Shown: positions 46,954-55,488 of the stretch, piece by piece
How the letters are laid out: every line of letters begins with the position of its first letter
Position numbering within the stretch: the stretch's first letter is position 1
Assembly: GCA_018267315.1 (NCBI GenBank)
Contig: JAFDYS010000017.1
Coordinates: 1 to 64,000 of the forward strand
From: Bacteroidota bacterium
Lineage (GTDB): Bacteria; Bacteroidota; Bacteroidia; Chitinophagales; UBA10324
DNA length: 64,000 nt
Direction of reading: 5' to 3'
Program-made: the position numbers and the translations under genes
The notes under the pieces: generated by a model
Seen by the model: only the letters and a program-made list of their open reading frames with translations
What the model was told of the DNA's origin: nothing
Database searches by the model: none

Positions 46954-47420
46954 GGTTGGAAAAGTTTGAATGGGGATTGAAATGGTTTGATTGGTTTGAA
47001 CCTGTTTATAGCAGATAACTTCTGCGCCTGCCTGCGGAACTTCTGCCCGCGGTGCTCTGAAGAATTCAGGTACGTAACAAGGTTTTTTAGTTTTACTCCT
47101 AGTGTCTCGGATTTTGTGTAAAGGATCTGAAATTCTTTATCAGAAAAATAATGTGCATCAAGTCCCCGGTAGAGTTGTGAGCGAAGTTCCCCATTCGATC
47201 CCTTGGCAATGGTGAGGAAGTGAATGAATTCTTTATTCCCTTCGCGCTCGAAGCCCTCAGCAATATTATCCATAATGGAGCCCGATGATCTGCGCATTTG
47301 ATCAATGAGAGTGAAGTTGTGCCTGAAATTATTCTCCTGAATCAAGGTCTCTACATCCCTTGCAAGATCTCTCGCCAATTGCCATATTTCGAGCTCTTCA
47401 AATTTTTTTATTGTCGCCAC
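46950..47420 (-). CDS. Four-helix-bundle protein (S23/Avd-like)
   Basis: A 156-aa protein of the four-helix-bundle family found in 23S rRNA intervening sequences and, as Avd, in diversity-generating retroelements; stand-alone copies are common in Bacteroidota and their function is unknown. Marks: FEELEIWQLARDLARDVE, LIDQMRRSSGSIMDNIAEGF (family hallmark) and FLTIAKGSNGELRSQLYRGLD. It starts with GTG at 47420, directly after an in-frame TAA. The last ~35 residues (KPIKPFQSPFKLFQP) are encoded by flanking decamer repeats rather than family sequence. No reverse transcriptase is near, so it is not part of a retroelement here. Confidence 0.85.
   Translation of the reverse strand: MATIKKFEELEIWQLARDLARDVETLIQENNFRHNFTLIDQMRRSSGSIMDNIAEGFEREGNKEFIHFLTIAKGSNGELRSQLYRGLDAHYFSDKEFQILYTKSETLGVKLKNLVTYLNSSEHRGQKFRRQAQKLSAINRFKPIKPFQSPFKLFQP
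46954..47000. repeat. Decamer repeats flanking the four-helix cassette (left)
   Basis: On the minus strand this stretch is built of diverged 10-base units of the TCAAACCATT type (TTCAAACCAA, TCAAACCATT, TCAATCCCCA, TTCAAACTTT). The same unit occurs in opposite orientation at 47455-47483, beyond the other end of the four-helix gene. Confidence 0.65.
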
Positions 47421-47454
47421 TTACGTTGCTTAATGATCATGCCATTCAATTATA

Positions 47455-47483
47455 AGCCCAACCATCTCAAACCATCTCAAACT
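47455..47483. repeat. Decamer repeats flanking the four-helix cassette (right)
   Basis: The plus strand has ACCATCTCAA twice in direct succession (47461-47480) with partial copies at both sides, i.e. units TCAAACCATC. Orientation is opposite to the left flank. A hairpin CTCATAA/TTATGAG (47484-47500) follows and may end the mqnE transcript. Confidence 0.65.
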
Positions 47484-47502
47484 CTCATAACAATTATGAG
47501 GA

Positions 47503-48687
47503 CTAATTAAGGGATGAAGCACTGATGTCCTTCGCTTCTTCTTCTACCACGAGATCGCTGTAATCCCTGATTTCATTGTAAAGCGTATCGCGCTCCACCG
47601 GTTGCCGATTCACCTGCCTGATCAACTCAACAATATCCTGCGTGCTCATGGCAGGATTTTGTTCTTCGGCGCCGGCCATAGAATAGATCTTCGTGGTGTC
47701 GTCAATCGTTCCGTCAAGATCATCGACGCCGAAAGCCAGCAGCATCTGCGCATTCTGTCTTCCGATCATCGGCCAATATGCTTTCAGATGTGGAATGTTG
47801 TCCATGAAAATTCTTGCCATCGCATAACAACGCAGATCTTCTGTGATGGAAACTTCCGGCACGTTCGACATCTCATTGTCTTTGTTCCGGAACTTGAGCG
47901 GGATGAAGCAATTGAATCCACCTGTATTGTCCTGCAGTTCACGCAGCAGGTTCATGTGATGAAGCCGGTGATAGTAGTTTTCAATGTGCCCGTACAGCAT
48001 CGTGCAATTGGAGGGCATGCCGAGGCGGTGAGCGGTTTCGTGAATAGCAAGCCATTCTTCCGTTGATGCCTTGTCGGCGCAAATCTTAGGGCGGATGTCT
48101 TCATGAAAAATTTCCGCGCCGCCGCCGGGCATGGAATCCATGCCGGCTTCCTTCAGCACTTTCAAACCTTCTTCATAGCTCACTTTTGCTTTGCGGAACA
48201 TGTACTCCAGTTCCACCGCCGTGAACGCCTTGACGTGAAGTTCGGGCCGCATGGCTTTTATCTTCCGGATCAATTCAGCGAAGAAATATAAATTCATTTT
48301 CGGATGCACGCCGCCCACAATGTGCACTTCCGTTACCGGTATGCCGTCGTACTTCTTAACGATGTGCAGCATCTGCTCTTCGCTCAGCTCCCAGGCATCT
48401 TCAGCCGGCTGAAAGTTGCGCGCATATGAGCAGAACTTACAGTCGAAAACACATTTGTTGGTGGGCTCAATGTGGAAATTTCGGTTGAAAAATGTTTTGT
48501 TGCCGAACCGTTTTTCACGGATAAAATTGGCCAGTGCACCAAGCAGTCCGAGTGGTGCCTGCTCGTACATGATCAATCCTTCTTCAATGGAAATTCTTTT
48601 CCCATCCAGAATTATTTCCGAAACAGATTTTACCCCGGAAGACATTCCCGGGGAATCGAGAATTGTGTAAATGTTATCGTTTGACAT
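47503..48687 (-). CDS. mqnE: Aminofutalosine synthase MqnE (radical SAM)
   Basis: A 394-aa radical SAM enzyme that joins the MqnA product to S-adenosylmethionine to form aminofutalosine. The cluster motif is C-x3-C-x2-C in HIEPTNKCVFDCKFCSYARN, followed by VTEVHIVGGVHPKMNLYFF, MDSMPGGGAEIF and TMLYGHIENYYHRLHH. MqnC, a close relative, is the main alternative; the EPTNKC...CSY form is what Bacteroidota MqnE usually has. The ATG at 48687 is standard. A four-helix cassette now separates it from the phosphatase and mqnA on the same strand. Confidence 0.82.
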   Translation of the reverse strand: MSNDNIYTILDSPGMSSGVKSVSEIILDGKRISIEEGLIMYEQAPLGLLGALANFIREKRFGNKTFFNRNFHIEPTNKCVFDCKFCSYARNFQPAEDAWELSEEQMLHIVKKYDGIPVTEVHIVGGVHPKMNLYFFAELIRKIKAMRPELHVKAFTAVELEYMFRKAKVSYEEGLKVLKEAGMDSMPGGGAEIFHEDIRPKICADKASTEEWLAIHETAHRLGMPSNCTMLYGHIENYYHRLHHMNLLRELQDNTGGFNCFIPLKFRNKDNEMSNVPEVSITEDLRCYAMARIFMDNIPHLKAYWPMIGRQNAQMLLAFGVDDLDGTIDDTTKIYSMAGAEEQNPAMSTQDIVELIRQVNRQPVERDTLYNEIRDYSDLVVEEEAKDISASSLN

Positions 48688-48761
48688 TCTGTCGCCACTG
48701 CATGGCTTAAATGTTTATTATTTTCTTTCTACCATATTTTCGTCCCTTCGGGACTCACAAA

Positions 48762-51014
48762 CTAAACTTCTGTTGCTTCCACACTGTGAGACATGGCATT
48801 TCCGATCGCATTCTCATATTCTTCCTTCCACTCTTTCACATCGCCCCAGTCATCTGCATCCACCACGATGTTCGACGGAGTTACCTCACCCAGCAGGTTG
48901 AACTCAACTTCCGTTCCCATCATGAAATCAAGAAACTCATCCTGCCTCGAAGGATGAATGCTCACCACCACGCGGCTCTGGCTTTCGCCAAAGAGGAAGG
49001 CATCTTTCCTGAAATTTTCGTCGGTGGAAATATCGAAACCCAAATCGCTGGGCATGGCTGACTCGAGCAGCGTGGTGAACAGCCCGCCATCGGAAACATC
49101 GTGCGCTGATTCAATCAGGTCTTTTTGAATCAGCTCCTTTACCACCTGCTGCAGGTTGAATTCTTCATCGAGATCAAAATGCGGCGCCGGTGAAAAACGA
49201 ACGCCGCTGATGTTTGAGAGGTATTCCGAACTGCTGATATCATTTCTTGATTCCCCGAGCAGATAGATGAGGTCACCTTCATTGCGGAAGTCGAGCGTCA
49301 TGGCATCTTCATAGTGCTCGAGCACACCGAGCATGCCGATAGCGGGTGTGGGAAACACCGGACCGTCATCGGCTGACTGGTTGTAAAAACTCACATTGCC
49401 TCCGGTAACCGGCGTATCAAATTTGCGGCAGGCCTCTCCCATTCCTTCAATCGCTTTGACAAATTGCCAGTACACTTCGGGGTTGTAGGGATTGCCGAAG
49501 TTGAGACAGTTGGTGATAGCCACCGGAGTTCCGCCGCTGCACACAATGTTGCGCGCCGCTTCACTCACGGCAATCATGGCGCCCACATATGGGTTCGCAT
49601 GCACATAGCGCGCATTGCAATCCACCTTCACGGCAATCGCTTTATCAGTGCCCTGCAAACGCAGTACTGCAGCATCACTCGGTGCATTGGTAGAAGTGTT
49701 GGCAATGCCCACCATGGAATCATATTGTGTGAACACCCATTTCTTGGATGAAATGTTAGGCGATGAAATCAACCGCATGGCGATGCTGCGCAAATCTGTC
49801 GCTTCCACGATCACATCCAGATGGTATTCACTGATGTGACGGAAATAATCCGGCTGGCGGTATTCCCTTTCATATACCGGAGCACCGCCGCCGAGTACCA
49901 GTGATTCGGCAGGCACATCAGCCACCAGTTCATCCTGCATGAAATATTGCAGGCGGTCACCGGTGGTCACTTCACCGATTTGCTCACAATGGATATCCCA
50001 CTTTTCGTACACGTTAATTACTTCCTGCTCTCTTCCCTTTTTCACCACCACCAGCATGCGCTCCTGCGATTCGCTCAGCAGGATTTCCCATGCTTTCATA
50101 TTCGCTTGCCTTTGGGGAACCCGATCGAGGTATATTTTCATTCCGTGTTTGCCTTTTGCGCTCATCTCAGAAGTGGAACAGGTAATACCTGCAGCGCCCA
50201 TGTCCTGCATCCCAATGATGGCGCCGGTTTCAATCGCTTCGAGGGATGCTTCGAGCAACAGCTTTTCAGTGAACGGATCGCCTACCTGTACGCTCGGTAA
50301 ATCTTCATGCGAATCTTCCGTGATATCCTGCGATGCGAAGCTGGCGCCGTGAATGCCATCCTTACCGGTTGAGCTTCCGACAATGAGCACTGAATTTCCT
50401 TCTCCATAGGAAATTGCAGAAACCGTTTTCCCGACTTTCACCACGCCTACACTCATCGCATTCACCAGCGGGTTGGTATGGTAGCATTCATCAAAAAAAA
50501 CTTCGCCGGCAACGGTAGGCACACCGAAAGCATTTCCGTAATCACCGATTCCTTTCACCACACCGCGCAACAAGTGTTTCGTTTTTTCTTCTGCCAGATT
50601 TCCGAAGCGGAGCGAATTGAGTGAGGCAATCGGCCGCGCACCCATCGTGAAAATATCTCTGTGAATACCTCCTACACCGGTAGCTGCTCCCTGATACGGC
50701 TCAATAGCTGACGGGTGATTATGCGATTCAATCTTGAATGCGCAGGCCAGTCCGTCGCCGATGTCAACCAGTCCGGCATTTTCTTCACCGGCTTTGGCCA
50801 AAAGTCTTGAGCCCTCACGTGGCAAGGTTTTGAGCCATTTGATAGAGTTCTTATACGAGCAGTGTTCGCTCCACATCACAGAGTAAATGCTGAGTTCTGT
50901 GAAATTGGGGGTGCGACCTAAAATCGTTTTGATCTTTTCGAATTCTTCAGGATGAAGACCGAGTTCTTTAGCAGTTTCTGTGGTGACTTGCGGGTCATGG
51001 GATGTGCCGCTCAT
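48762..51014 (-). CDS. purL: Phosphoribosylformylglycinamidine synthase subunit PurL
   Basis: The ATP-dependent synthase subunit that turns FGAR into FGAM in purine synthesis. The 750-aa length is that of the small PurL, which needs separate PurQ (glutaminase) and PurS; neither is in the window. Motifs: MWSEHCSYKNSIKWLK, FKIESHNHPSAIEPYQGAAT, GVGGIHRDIFTMGARPIA, DMGAAGITCSTSEM, PVTGGNVSFYNQ and SAHDVSDGGLFTTLLESAM. The ATG at 51014 follows a strong promoter by 18 bases. Confidence 0.95.
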   Translation of the reverse strand: MSGTSHDPQVTTETAKELGLHPEEFEKIKTILGRTPNFTELSIYSVMWSEHCSYKNSIKWLKTLPREGSRLLAKAGEENAGLVDIGDGLACAFKIESHNHPSAIEPYQGAATGVGGIHRDIFTMGARPIASLNSLRFGNLAEEKTKHLLRGVVKGIGDYGNAFGVPTVAGEVFFDECYHTNPLVNAMSVGVVKVGKTVSAISYGEGNSVLIVGSSTGKDGIHGASFASQDITEDSHEDLPSVQVGDPFTEKLLLEASLEAIETGAIIGMQDMGAAGITCSTSEMSAKGKHGMKIYLDRVPQRQANMKAWEILLSESQERMLVVVKKGREQEVINVYEKWDIHCEQIGEVTTGDRLQYFMQDELVADVPAESLVLGGGAPVYEREYRQPDYFRHISEYHLDVIVEATDLRSIAMRLISSPNISSKKWVFTQYDSMVGIANTSTNAPSDAAVLRLQGTDKAIAVKVDCNARYVHANPYVGAMIAVSEAARNIVCSGGTPVAITNCLNFGNPYNPEVYWQFVKAIEGMGEACRKFDTPVTGGNVSFYNQSADDGPVFPTPAIGMLGVLEHYEDAMTLDFRNEGDLIYLLGESRNDISSSEYLSNISGVRFSPAPHFDLDEEFNLQQVVKELIQKDLIESAHDVSDGGLFTTLLESAMPSDLGFDISTDENFRKDAFLFGESQSRVVVSIHPSRQDEFLDFMMGTEVEFNLLGEVTPSNIVVDADDWGDVKEWKEEYENAIGNAMSHSVEATEV

Positions 51015-51031
51015 TGATATGTTTTACGTTG

Positions 51032-51063
51032 CAAAGTTACCCTTCCGTGTGAAGGAGAACAAA
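51032..51063 (-). promoter_or_regulatory. Promoter for purL
   Basis: The minus strand has TTTG (51060-51063), 20 bases, then TAACTTTG (51032-51039), an exact -7 box. The 17 bases CGGAAGGGTAACTTTGC here are identical at the pterin-synthase promoter near 58688. Confidence 0.75.
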
Positions 51064-51093
51064 CGCTGTTGAAAACTCAATGATCATATTGTC

Positions 51094-51128
51094 GAAAAAA
51101 AAGAACCTCCGTTTGCGGCGGAGGTTCT
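51094..51128 (-). terminator. Intrinsic terminator after the 388-aa secreted protein gene
   Basis: On the minus strand AGAACCTCCG and CGGAGGTTCT (51102-51111/51119-51128) form a 10-bp stem with a seven-base loop, followed by a run of eight T. It lies 24 bases after the stop at 51153 and insulates purL. Confidence 0.9.
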
Positions 51129-51152
51129 CCCGAGTGTCATTTGAAAAATCTA

Positions 51153-52319
51153 TTAATGATTCACAATCATTTTGGTCATTACCGGTGATCCTTCACCCGC
51201 TTTGGTCATGATCAAATAGGTACCGCTGCTCAGGTCATTCACAGCAATAGACCGGATGTGTGAACCGGCGCCATCGTTGCCGTTGTACAGGTTGCGAACA
51301 AACTTGCCGCTGATGTCATATAAGTCGATCGAAACATTGGATGCTTCATTCACACCATAGAGCAGCTTGGCATTGGTGTTTACCGGGTTCGGCATAAGAC
51401 CGGTGACTTTCAGATTATCAAAGTTGTCAGCAATACCTACGGGTGCGGTATTGATCGTTACCTTATACCAATAGATCCAGTTCTGAGCATCGAAATAACC
51501 GATCTGGTTACCCTGTGCATCCACATAAATCACATTTACATTCTGGATCACATTGGTGAGAAATGGCGGATACTTCATCCAGGATGTTCCATAAATGCTT
51601 GGAGAAAGCGCCGCACCCGTACCATCGTCAACCGCGCCGGAAAGCACTGAGAATGTATCCATCTTGGTAGGATCAGTGTAAACCAACTGCGCCGCAACTT
51701 TTTGACCCTGTGCAGGAGTGTATGCCGGTGCATAGGAAAGCACAAACAATTCAGCCAGCCAGTCATTGCTTGCAGAAAGTCCGTAGTCAGCAGAGTCCTT
51801 CTGAGACCAAAGAATGCTACTGTTAGAAGTTGACGGCGCGCCATTGGAATTGGTTTTAACGATCCGCATTTCAAGACCATCAAAATTGCCGCTGTTGTTT
51901 TCATGAGTTCCGGCAAAGAATACGCTGTCAATAGTATAAGCCACACTTGTTGGGAAAGAATCGGTGAGTCCGATCATGGACCAGTCGAGGTAAGTTCCCA
52001 CCGGATCCAACGGATCAGTGTAACCCACAAAATTGTTAAGCACCACGGCATTGTAGTTTACCGTAGTGTCCGCATTGGTGTAATTGGAACTATAGCGCCA
52101 TACATAGAACAGGTCATCAAAATTGGCAGCGCTGTAATCCACATACATTTCATATATGTCGCGTACGCTGCTTTGCTGAATGGCGGGGCGCGCTTTCAGT
52201 TTCCAGAGCTGCTCTTTGGAAACCATCTGCACATCCGGCGATGCATAGCGGTAAGGAATCTGCGCCGACATGGCACCCGACAGAATCAATAGTAATGCAA
52301 GAGTAATTGCTTGTTTCAT
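51153..52319 (-). CDS. T9SS cargo protein, unknown function (388 aa)
   Basis: An exported protein with a signal peptide ending GAMSAQ (residue 19). The middle part (40-290) is beta-rich with no recognisable catalytic motif; segments such as YTIDSVFFAGTHENNSGNF and FVLSYAPAYTPAQGQKVAA suggest a beta-sandwich. The last ~80 residues are a T9SS sorting domain (VTGLMPNPVNTNAKLLYG, LSSGTYLIMTKAGEG, VMTKMIVNH). It has its own terminator. It sits next to a second small T9SS protein gene (52419), 99 bases away, with no clear sequence relationship between their middle parts. Confidence 0.8.
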   Translation of the reverse strand: MKQAITLALLLILSGAMSAQIPYRYASPDVQMVSKEQLWKLKARPAIQQSSVRDIYEMYVDYSAANFDDLFYVWRYSSNYTNADTTVNYNAVVLNNFVGYTDPLDPVGTYLDWSMIGLTDSFPTSVAYTIDSVFFAGTHENNSGNFDGLEMRIVKTNSNGAPSTSNSSILWSQKDSADYGLSASNDWLAELFVLSYAPAYTPAQGQKVAAQLVYTDPTKMDTFSVLSGAVDDGTGAALSPSIYGTSWMKYPPFLTNVIQNVNVIYVDAQGNQIGYFDAQNWIYWYKVTINTAPVGIADNFDNLKVTGLMPNPVNTNAKLLYGVNEASNVSIDLYDISGKFVRNLYNGNDGAGSHIRSIAVNDLSSGTYLIMTKAGEGSPVMTKMIVNH

Positions 52320-52418
52320 TTTTTATGTGATTTTATGAGTGAAAATTAGTGATTTTGATTCAGTAATAAAAAATCGTTTCGACGTGCAACTGAAAACATG
52401 ACAATTATATGAATCGCC

Positions 52419-53408
52419 TTAATGAAATACCATCAATGGCTTGGCATATTCTCCATTTTCCGTAAGGAGGGAGAGCAAGTATAGCCCATTTGGCAATTCC
52501 TTCGTGCTGATTTGGTGATCCAATCTGAAATTTTTTTCATCCGCATTCACTGATTTCACCACAAGCCCCGCCGCGTTTCTGATTTCCAATGCCCTGATGT
52601 CGGAATCTGTTATATGATTACTCATCTCAATCCGGACAAAATCATTGGCCGGGCTTGGATACAGGAAGAATGAAAAATCCTTGGCAGGTTCATTAATACC
52701 CGATAATAATTCAACCTCTGCAACCGGAAAAACAGCGAGGTCAATATTCAGCACCCATGAATTGATCATGGCATGCCACGTTCCGTCGTTCCATTGTTCC
52801 CACGAATAACCGGGTGTTGCCACACAATCATCATCGGTGGATTGAAGCACCACCGTGTCACCATTCAACAATGGAAGCTGCACACTTACAAAGAATGAAT
52901 CTGTGACCGTGACCGGTTCGGCAAACGTGAAAAGCGTGGTTGCACCATCCGTGCTTACCGCTCCGATAGATACCGGGTTTGAAGCAGCAAGAAGTTCCTT
53001 TGGATGAATATATCCGCTATCGCATGACCATATCTTGGCGAAGATATTTTCCTCAGCCACCTGAATCGTTTTGTATGTAAATCGCATGATGACGGACTGG
53101 ATAACGGCTCCTTTTCGGTAACCCATCTGAGTCAGAGAAAAAAACTGGGCCTTCTCTACATCACCATATTGATTGTTTCCGGAAATATATCCCGAGTCGG
53201 GAGAATTGTAGTAACCCGTAAAACAGCCAAGCCCCCCTTCATTCCCCGGAATAAAACTCAGTGGCATAAGCGTATCGACAAAATCGCGCGTTGAACTGCA
53301 ACTGAATGACGCTCCATCAAATGAATGAAACTGCGAAGCCGTCCGCTGTGCTGACAGATGCGAAACAACAACCTGCATTAGCAAAATGAAGAGGAATGGT
53401 AATCTCAT
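52419..53408 (-). CDS. T9SS cargo protein, unknown function (329 aa)
   Basis: Exported: signal peptide ends VVSHLSAQ (residue 20). The body (20-240) is beta-rich (CFTGYYNSPDSGYISGNNQY, VIMRFTYKTIQVAEENIFAK, DSFFVSVQLPLLNGDTVVL), resembling the domain in many uncharacterised Bacteroidota T9SS proteins. The sorting domain occupies the last ~80 residues (FFLYPSPANDFVRIEM, LPNGLYLLSLLTENG). An exact -7 box lies 14 bases before the ATG. The function is unknown. Confidence 0.8.
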   Translation of the reverse strand: MRLPFLFILLMQVVVSHLSAQRTASQFHSFDGASFSCSSTRDFVDTLMPLSFIPGNEGGLGCFTGYYNSPDSGYISGNNQYGDVEKAQFFSLTQMGYRKGAVIQSVIMRFTYKTIQVAEENIFAKIWSCDSGYIHPKELLAASNPVSIGAVSTDGATTLFTFAEPVTVTDSFFVSVQLPLLNGDTVVLQSTDDDCVATPGYSWEQWNDGTWHAMINSWVLNIDLAVFPVAEVELLSGINEPAKDFSFFLYPSPANDFVRIEMSNHITDSDIRALEIRNAAGLVVKSVNADEKNFRLDHQISTKELPNGLYLLSLLTENGEYAKPLMVFH

Positions 53409-53422
53409 CTCTTGAATTTGGG

Positions 53423-53430
53423 CAAATGTA
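53423..53430 (-). promoter_or_regulatory. Promoter -7 box for the 329-aa secreted protein gene
   Basis: The minus strand reads TACATTTG, an exact TAnnTTTG match, predicting a leader of about 8 bases. Confidence 0.5.
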
Positions 53431-53455
53431 AATCAAATGAAGTCCCAATTTCGCT

Positions 53456-54253
53456 ATGTTTGAAACGGTGGCAAACTGGTTTCAGGCAAAAGAATTTCTA
53501 CGCTACATAGTGCGGGCACAGAGCATTCGTTCCATTCATTCCCCATTTGTTTTCGATTTCGTTCAACAGGTGTTGCATGACCCAAGAACCTTTTATTGTT
53601 ATGATGAAATTGAAAAACTGAGAGAACAGTTGCTATTGGTTGAAGACCTGATCAGGATTACAGATCACGGCGCCGGTTCTGCTGCTACTACTGCCCCGGC
53701 GAGAAGCATACGATCCATTACCAGACATGCGGCCACGCCGGCGAAGTTTGCGCAGATGCTATTCCGGTTAGGGGTCCATTACGAATGCAAAAACATTCTC
53801 GAGCTGGGAACATCACTTGGCCTCACCACGCTGTATCTCTCTTCCATCAGTCAGGATGCGCAGGTAGTGACCATTGAAGGCGATCCGCAGCTCGCCGCCC
53901 TCGCTGCAAAACATTTTGAATTGCTTAACCGAAAAAACATCTCACTGCTCACAGGCACCTTTGAAAGTCAGTTGCAAACTGCAGCCGAAAAACTGGAGCG
54001 GATTGATCTGGCCTATATTGATGGCAATCACCGCAAAGAAGCCACGCTGAATTACTTCCATCACTTATTACCGTTCATTCATGAAAAATCTGTTCTCGTC
54101 GTTGGAGACATCCATTGGTCAAAGGAAATGGATGAAGCATGGAAAGAAATTACTTCATCACCCGGAACGACTGCCACCATCGATCTTTTCTATCTCGGAT
54201 TGGTCTTCTTCAGAAAAGAATTATCGAAGCAGCAGTTTGTGATTCGGTGTTGA
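53456..54253 (+). CDS. Class I SAM-dependent methyltransferase
   Basis: A 265-aa protein with a Rossmann-fold methyltransferase domain: motif I NILELGTSLGLTTLYLSS, motif II VVTIEGDPQLAALA, and the acidic LAYIDGNHRKEATLNYF followed by VLVVGDIHWSKEMDEAWKE, the pattern of the O-methyltransferase-like group. The N-terminal ~70 residues (KEFLRYIVRAQSIRSIHSPFVFDFV) are an extension typical of Bacteroidota members. The substrate is unknown. It is divergent from the 329-aa secreted protein gene. Confidence 0.85.
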   Translation: MFETVANWFQAKEFLRYIVRAQSIRSIHSPFVFDFVQQVLHDPRTFYCYDEIEKLREQLLLVEDLIRITDHGAGSAATTAPARSIRSITRHAATPAKFAQMLFRLGVHYECKNILELGTSLGLTTLYLSSISQDAQVVTIEGDPQLAALAAKHFELLNRKNISLLTGTFESQLQTAAEKLERIDLAYIDGNHRKEATLNYFHHLLPFIHEKSVLVVGDIHWSKEMDEAWKEITSSPGTTATIDLFYLGLVFFRKELSKQQFVIRC

Positions 54254-54257
54254 GGAG

Positions 54258-54320
54258 GTGAATCGTCAATCGTGAAACGGGAATCGCGAATCGGCAGTAG
54301 TCAATCGTCAATGGTCAGCA
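54258..54320. repeat. Degenerate short direct repeats
   Basis: The stretch consists of diverged copies of an 8-9-base unit close to TCAATCGT or GAATCGTC (GAATCGTCAATCGTGAA, GGGAATCGCGAATCGG, GTCAATCGTCAATGGTC). It fills the whole gap between the methyltransferase stop and the thioesterase stop. It has no coding or hairpin structure I can see. Confidence 0.6.
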
Positions 54321-54338
54321 ATCCCATTCTTAATGCTA

Positions 54339-54857
54339 TCATTCCTTCATGAAAAGTGCGCGCAGTTCATTGGCATCTTCCACCTTCATTTTTCCTCCGA
54401 GAATGAGCCGCACCTGTCGGCGGCGGATGGCTCCGTCATAGAGCCGTTTCTCCTCATCGGTTTCCGGCACCAGTTCCGGAACCGGCTTGGGGCGCCGGGC
54501 ATCGTCGAGAGCGACAAAGGTGTAATACGCCTCATTGCACTTCACCTTTTCATTATTGGGAATATTCTCTGACCACACTTCTATAAACACTTCCATCGAG
54601 GTTCGGAAGGTTCGCGTCACTTTCGCCTTGATGACTACAATGTCGCCCACATCAATGGAGTTCTTGAATGAGACCCCATCAACAGAAACAGTAACCACCA
54701 CAGCCCGGCTGAGTTTGGTGGCGGCTATGGCGGAACATTCATCCATCCAATAAAGTAATCGCCCGCCGTGCAGGTTACCCAGCGGATTAGTGTCATTGGG
54801 TTGCACCACCTGGGTGAAGATGGTTTCAGTTTGAGCCGGAGTGCGGTGATCTTCCAT
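54339..54857 (-). CDS. Acyl-CoA thioesterase (hotdog fold)
   Basis: A 172-aa thioesterase that hydrolyses acyl-CoA to free acid and CoA. The hotdog signature is VQPNDTNPLGNLHGGRLLYW (Asn and His conserved, Asp four residues on in MDECSAIAA), followed by VSFKNSIDVGDIVVIKAKV and YYTFVALDDARRPKPVPEL, as in YciA/BACH enzymes. The chain-length preference cannot be told. It lies 19 bases after the lipoprotein gene on the same strand, so the two probably share a transcript. Confidence 0.9.
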   Translation of the reverse strand: MEDHRTPAQTETIFTQVVQPNDTNPLGNLHGGRLLYWMDECSAIAATKLSRAVVVTVSVDGVSFKNSIDVGDIVVIKAKVTRTFRTSMEVFIEVWSENIPNNEKVKCNEAYYTFVALDDARRPKPVPELVPETDEEKRLYDGAIRRRQVRLILGGKMKVEDANELRALFMKE

Positions 54858-54876
54858 ATGAGAACGGCTGGAAAAA

Positions 54877-55443
54877 TTATCCTTTCTCGACGATGTATTT
54901 GATGATGTATACCAGACCGATCAGAACCAGGATAGTGGCAATAACCCCGAAGAGCCATCCAATCGTGGGGATGAATACAAATAAAGCGACAACAATACCG
55001 CCTATTATCAGTAGTATTCCAAGCCGCAAGTCATGATCCATATCACCAAAGAGTTGATCCGTGGCTGATTCCAATTTTTTCTGTTGCCGCTCACTTAGAA
55101 GCGGTACGTTGGAGAAAGCATTGCTCTTCGAAACCTCAGTGTGAACAGTTGAACTCCGGGCCATTCCCGAAGTGATATCATTCAAATGATCAGCGAATTT
55201 TCGCTCCCTGATGATTTGATCGGGTGATGCAAACTGCGCAATAGCGTTGGTCCGCACACCTTGCAAGGCCATTACTTCATTTACATCCCTAGTCAGTTTT
55301 TCTGTAGCTGAGGAACCGTGTTGATCCTTCAACTTCACATACTTCAGGTGCGAATAGTTTCTTCCCTGAAAAACAGAAGCGCAGGACGAGAGCAACAAAA
55401 GAGCAGCAATTGAAAAGATGAAACGAAGGCGATGGAAGTGCAT
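54877..55443 (-). CDS. Lipoprotein with C-terminal membrane helices
   Basis: A 188-aa protein. The N-terminus MHFHRLRFIFSIAALLLLSS ends in a lipobox (LLLSSC, lipidated Cys at residue 21). A charged, polar middle part (~30-125) has no recognised domain. Two adjacent membrane helices (about 130-153 and 157-182: LRLGILLIIGGIVVALFVF; GWLFGVIATILVLIGLVYI) close it. The ATG at 55443 is chosen for the lipobox; the longer frame from 55482 overlaps the promoter. Family not recognised; the helix pair resembles small Bacteroidota YqaE/DUF-type membrane tails, a weak likeness. Confidence 0.7.
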   Translation of the reverse strand: MHFHRLRFIFSIAALLLLSSCASVFQGRNYSHLKYVKLKDQHGSSATEKLTRDVNEVMALQGVRTNAIAQFASPDQIIRERKFADHLNDITSGMARSSTVHTEVSKSNAFSNVPLLSERQQKKLESATDQLFGDMDHDLRLGILLIIGGIVVALFVFIPTIGWLFGVIATILVLIGLVYIIKYIVEKG

Positions 55444-55479
55444 ATAATATTTGATAAAATTTGTTGAACGGGTTGCCGG

Positions 55480-55487
55480 CAAACTTA
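55480..55487 (-). promoter_or_regulatory. Promoter -7 box for the lipoprotein-thioesterase pair
   Basis: The minus strand reads TAAGTTTG, an exact TAnnTTTG match just after the end of the fabD-like gene, 36 bases before the lipoprotein start. Confidence 0.5.
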
Positions 55488-55488
55488 A

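Noticed and set aside
46950..47420. Diversity-generating retroelement suggested by the Avd-like protein
   Set aside because: No reverse transcriptase and no template/variable repeat pair is seen in the window.
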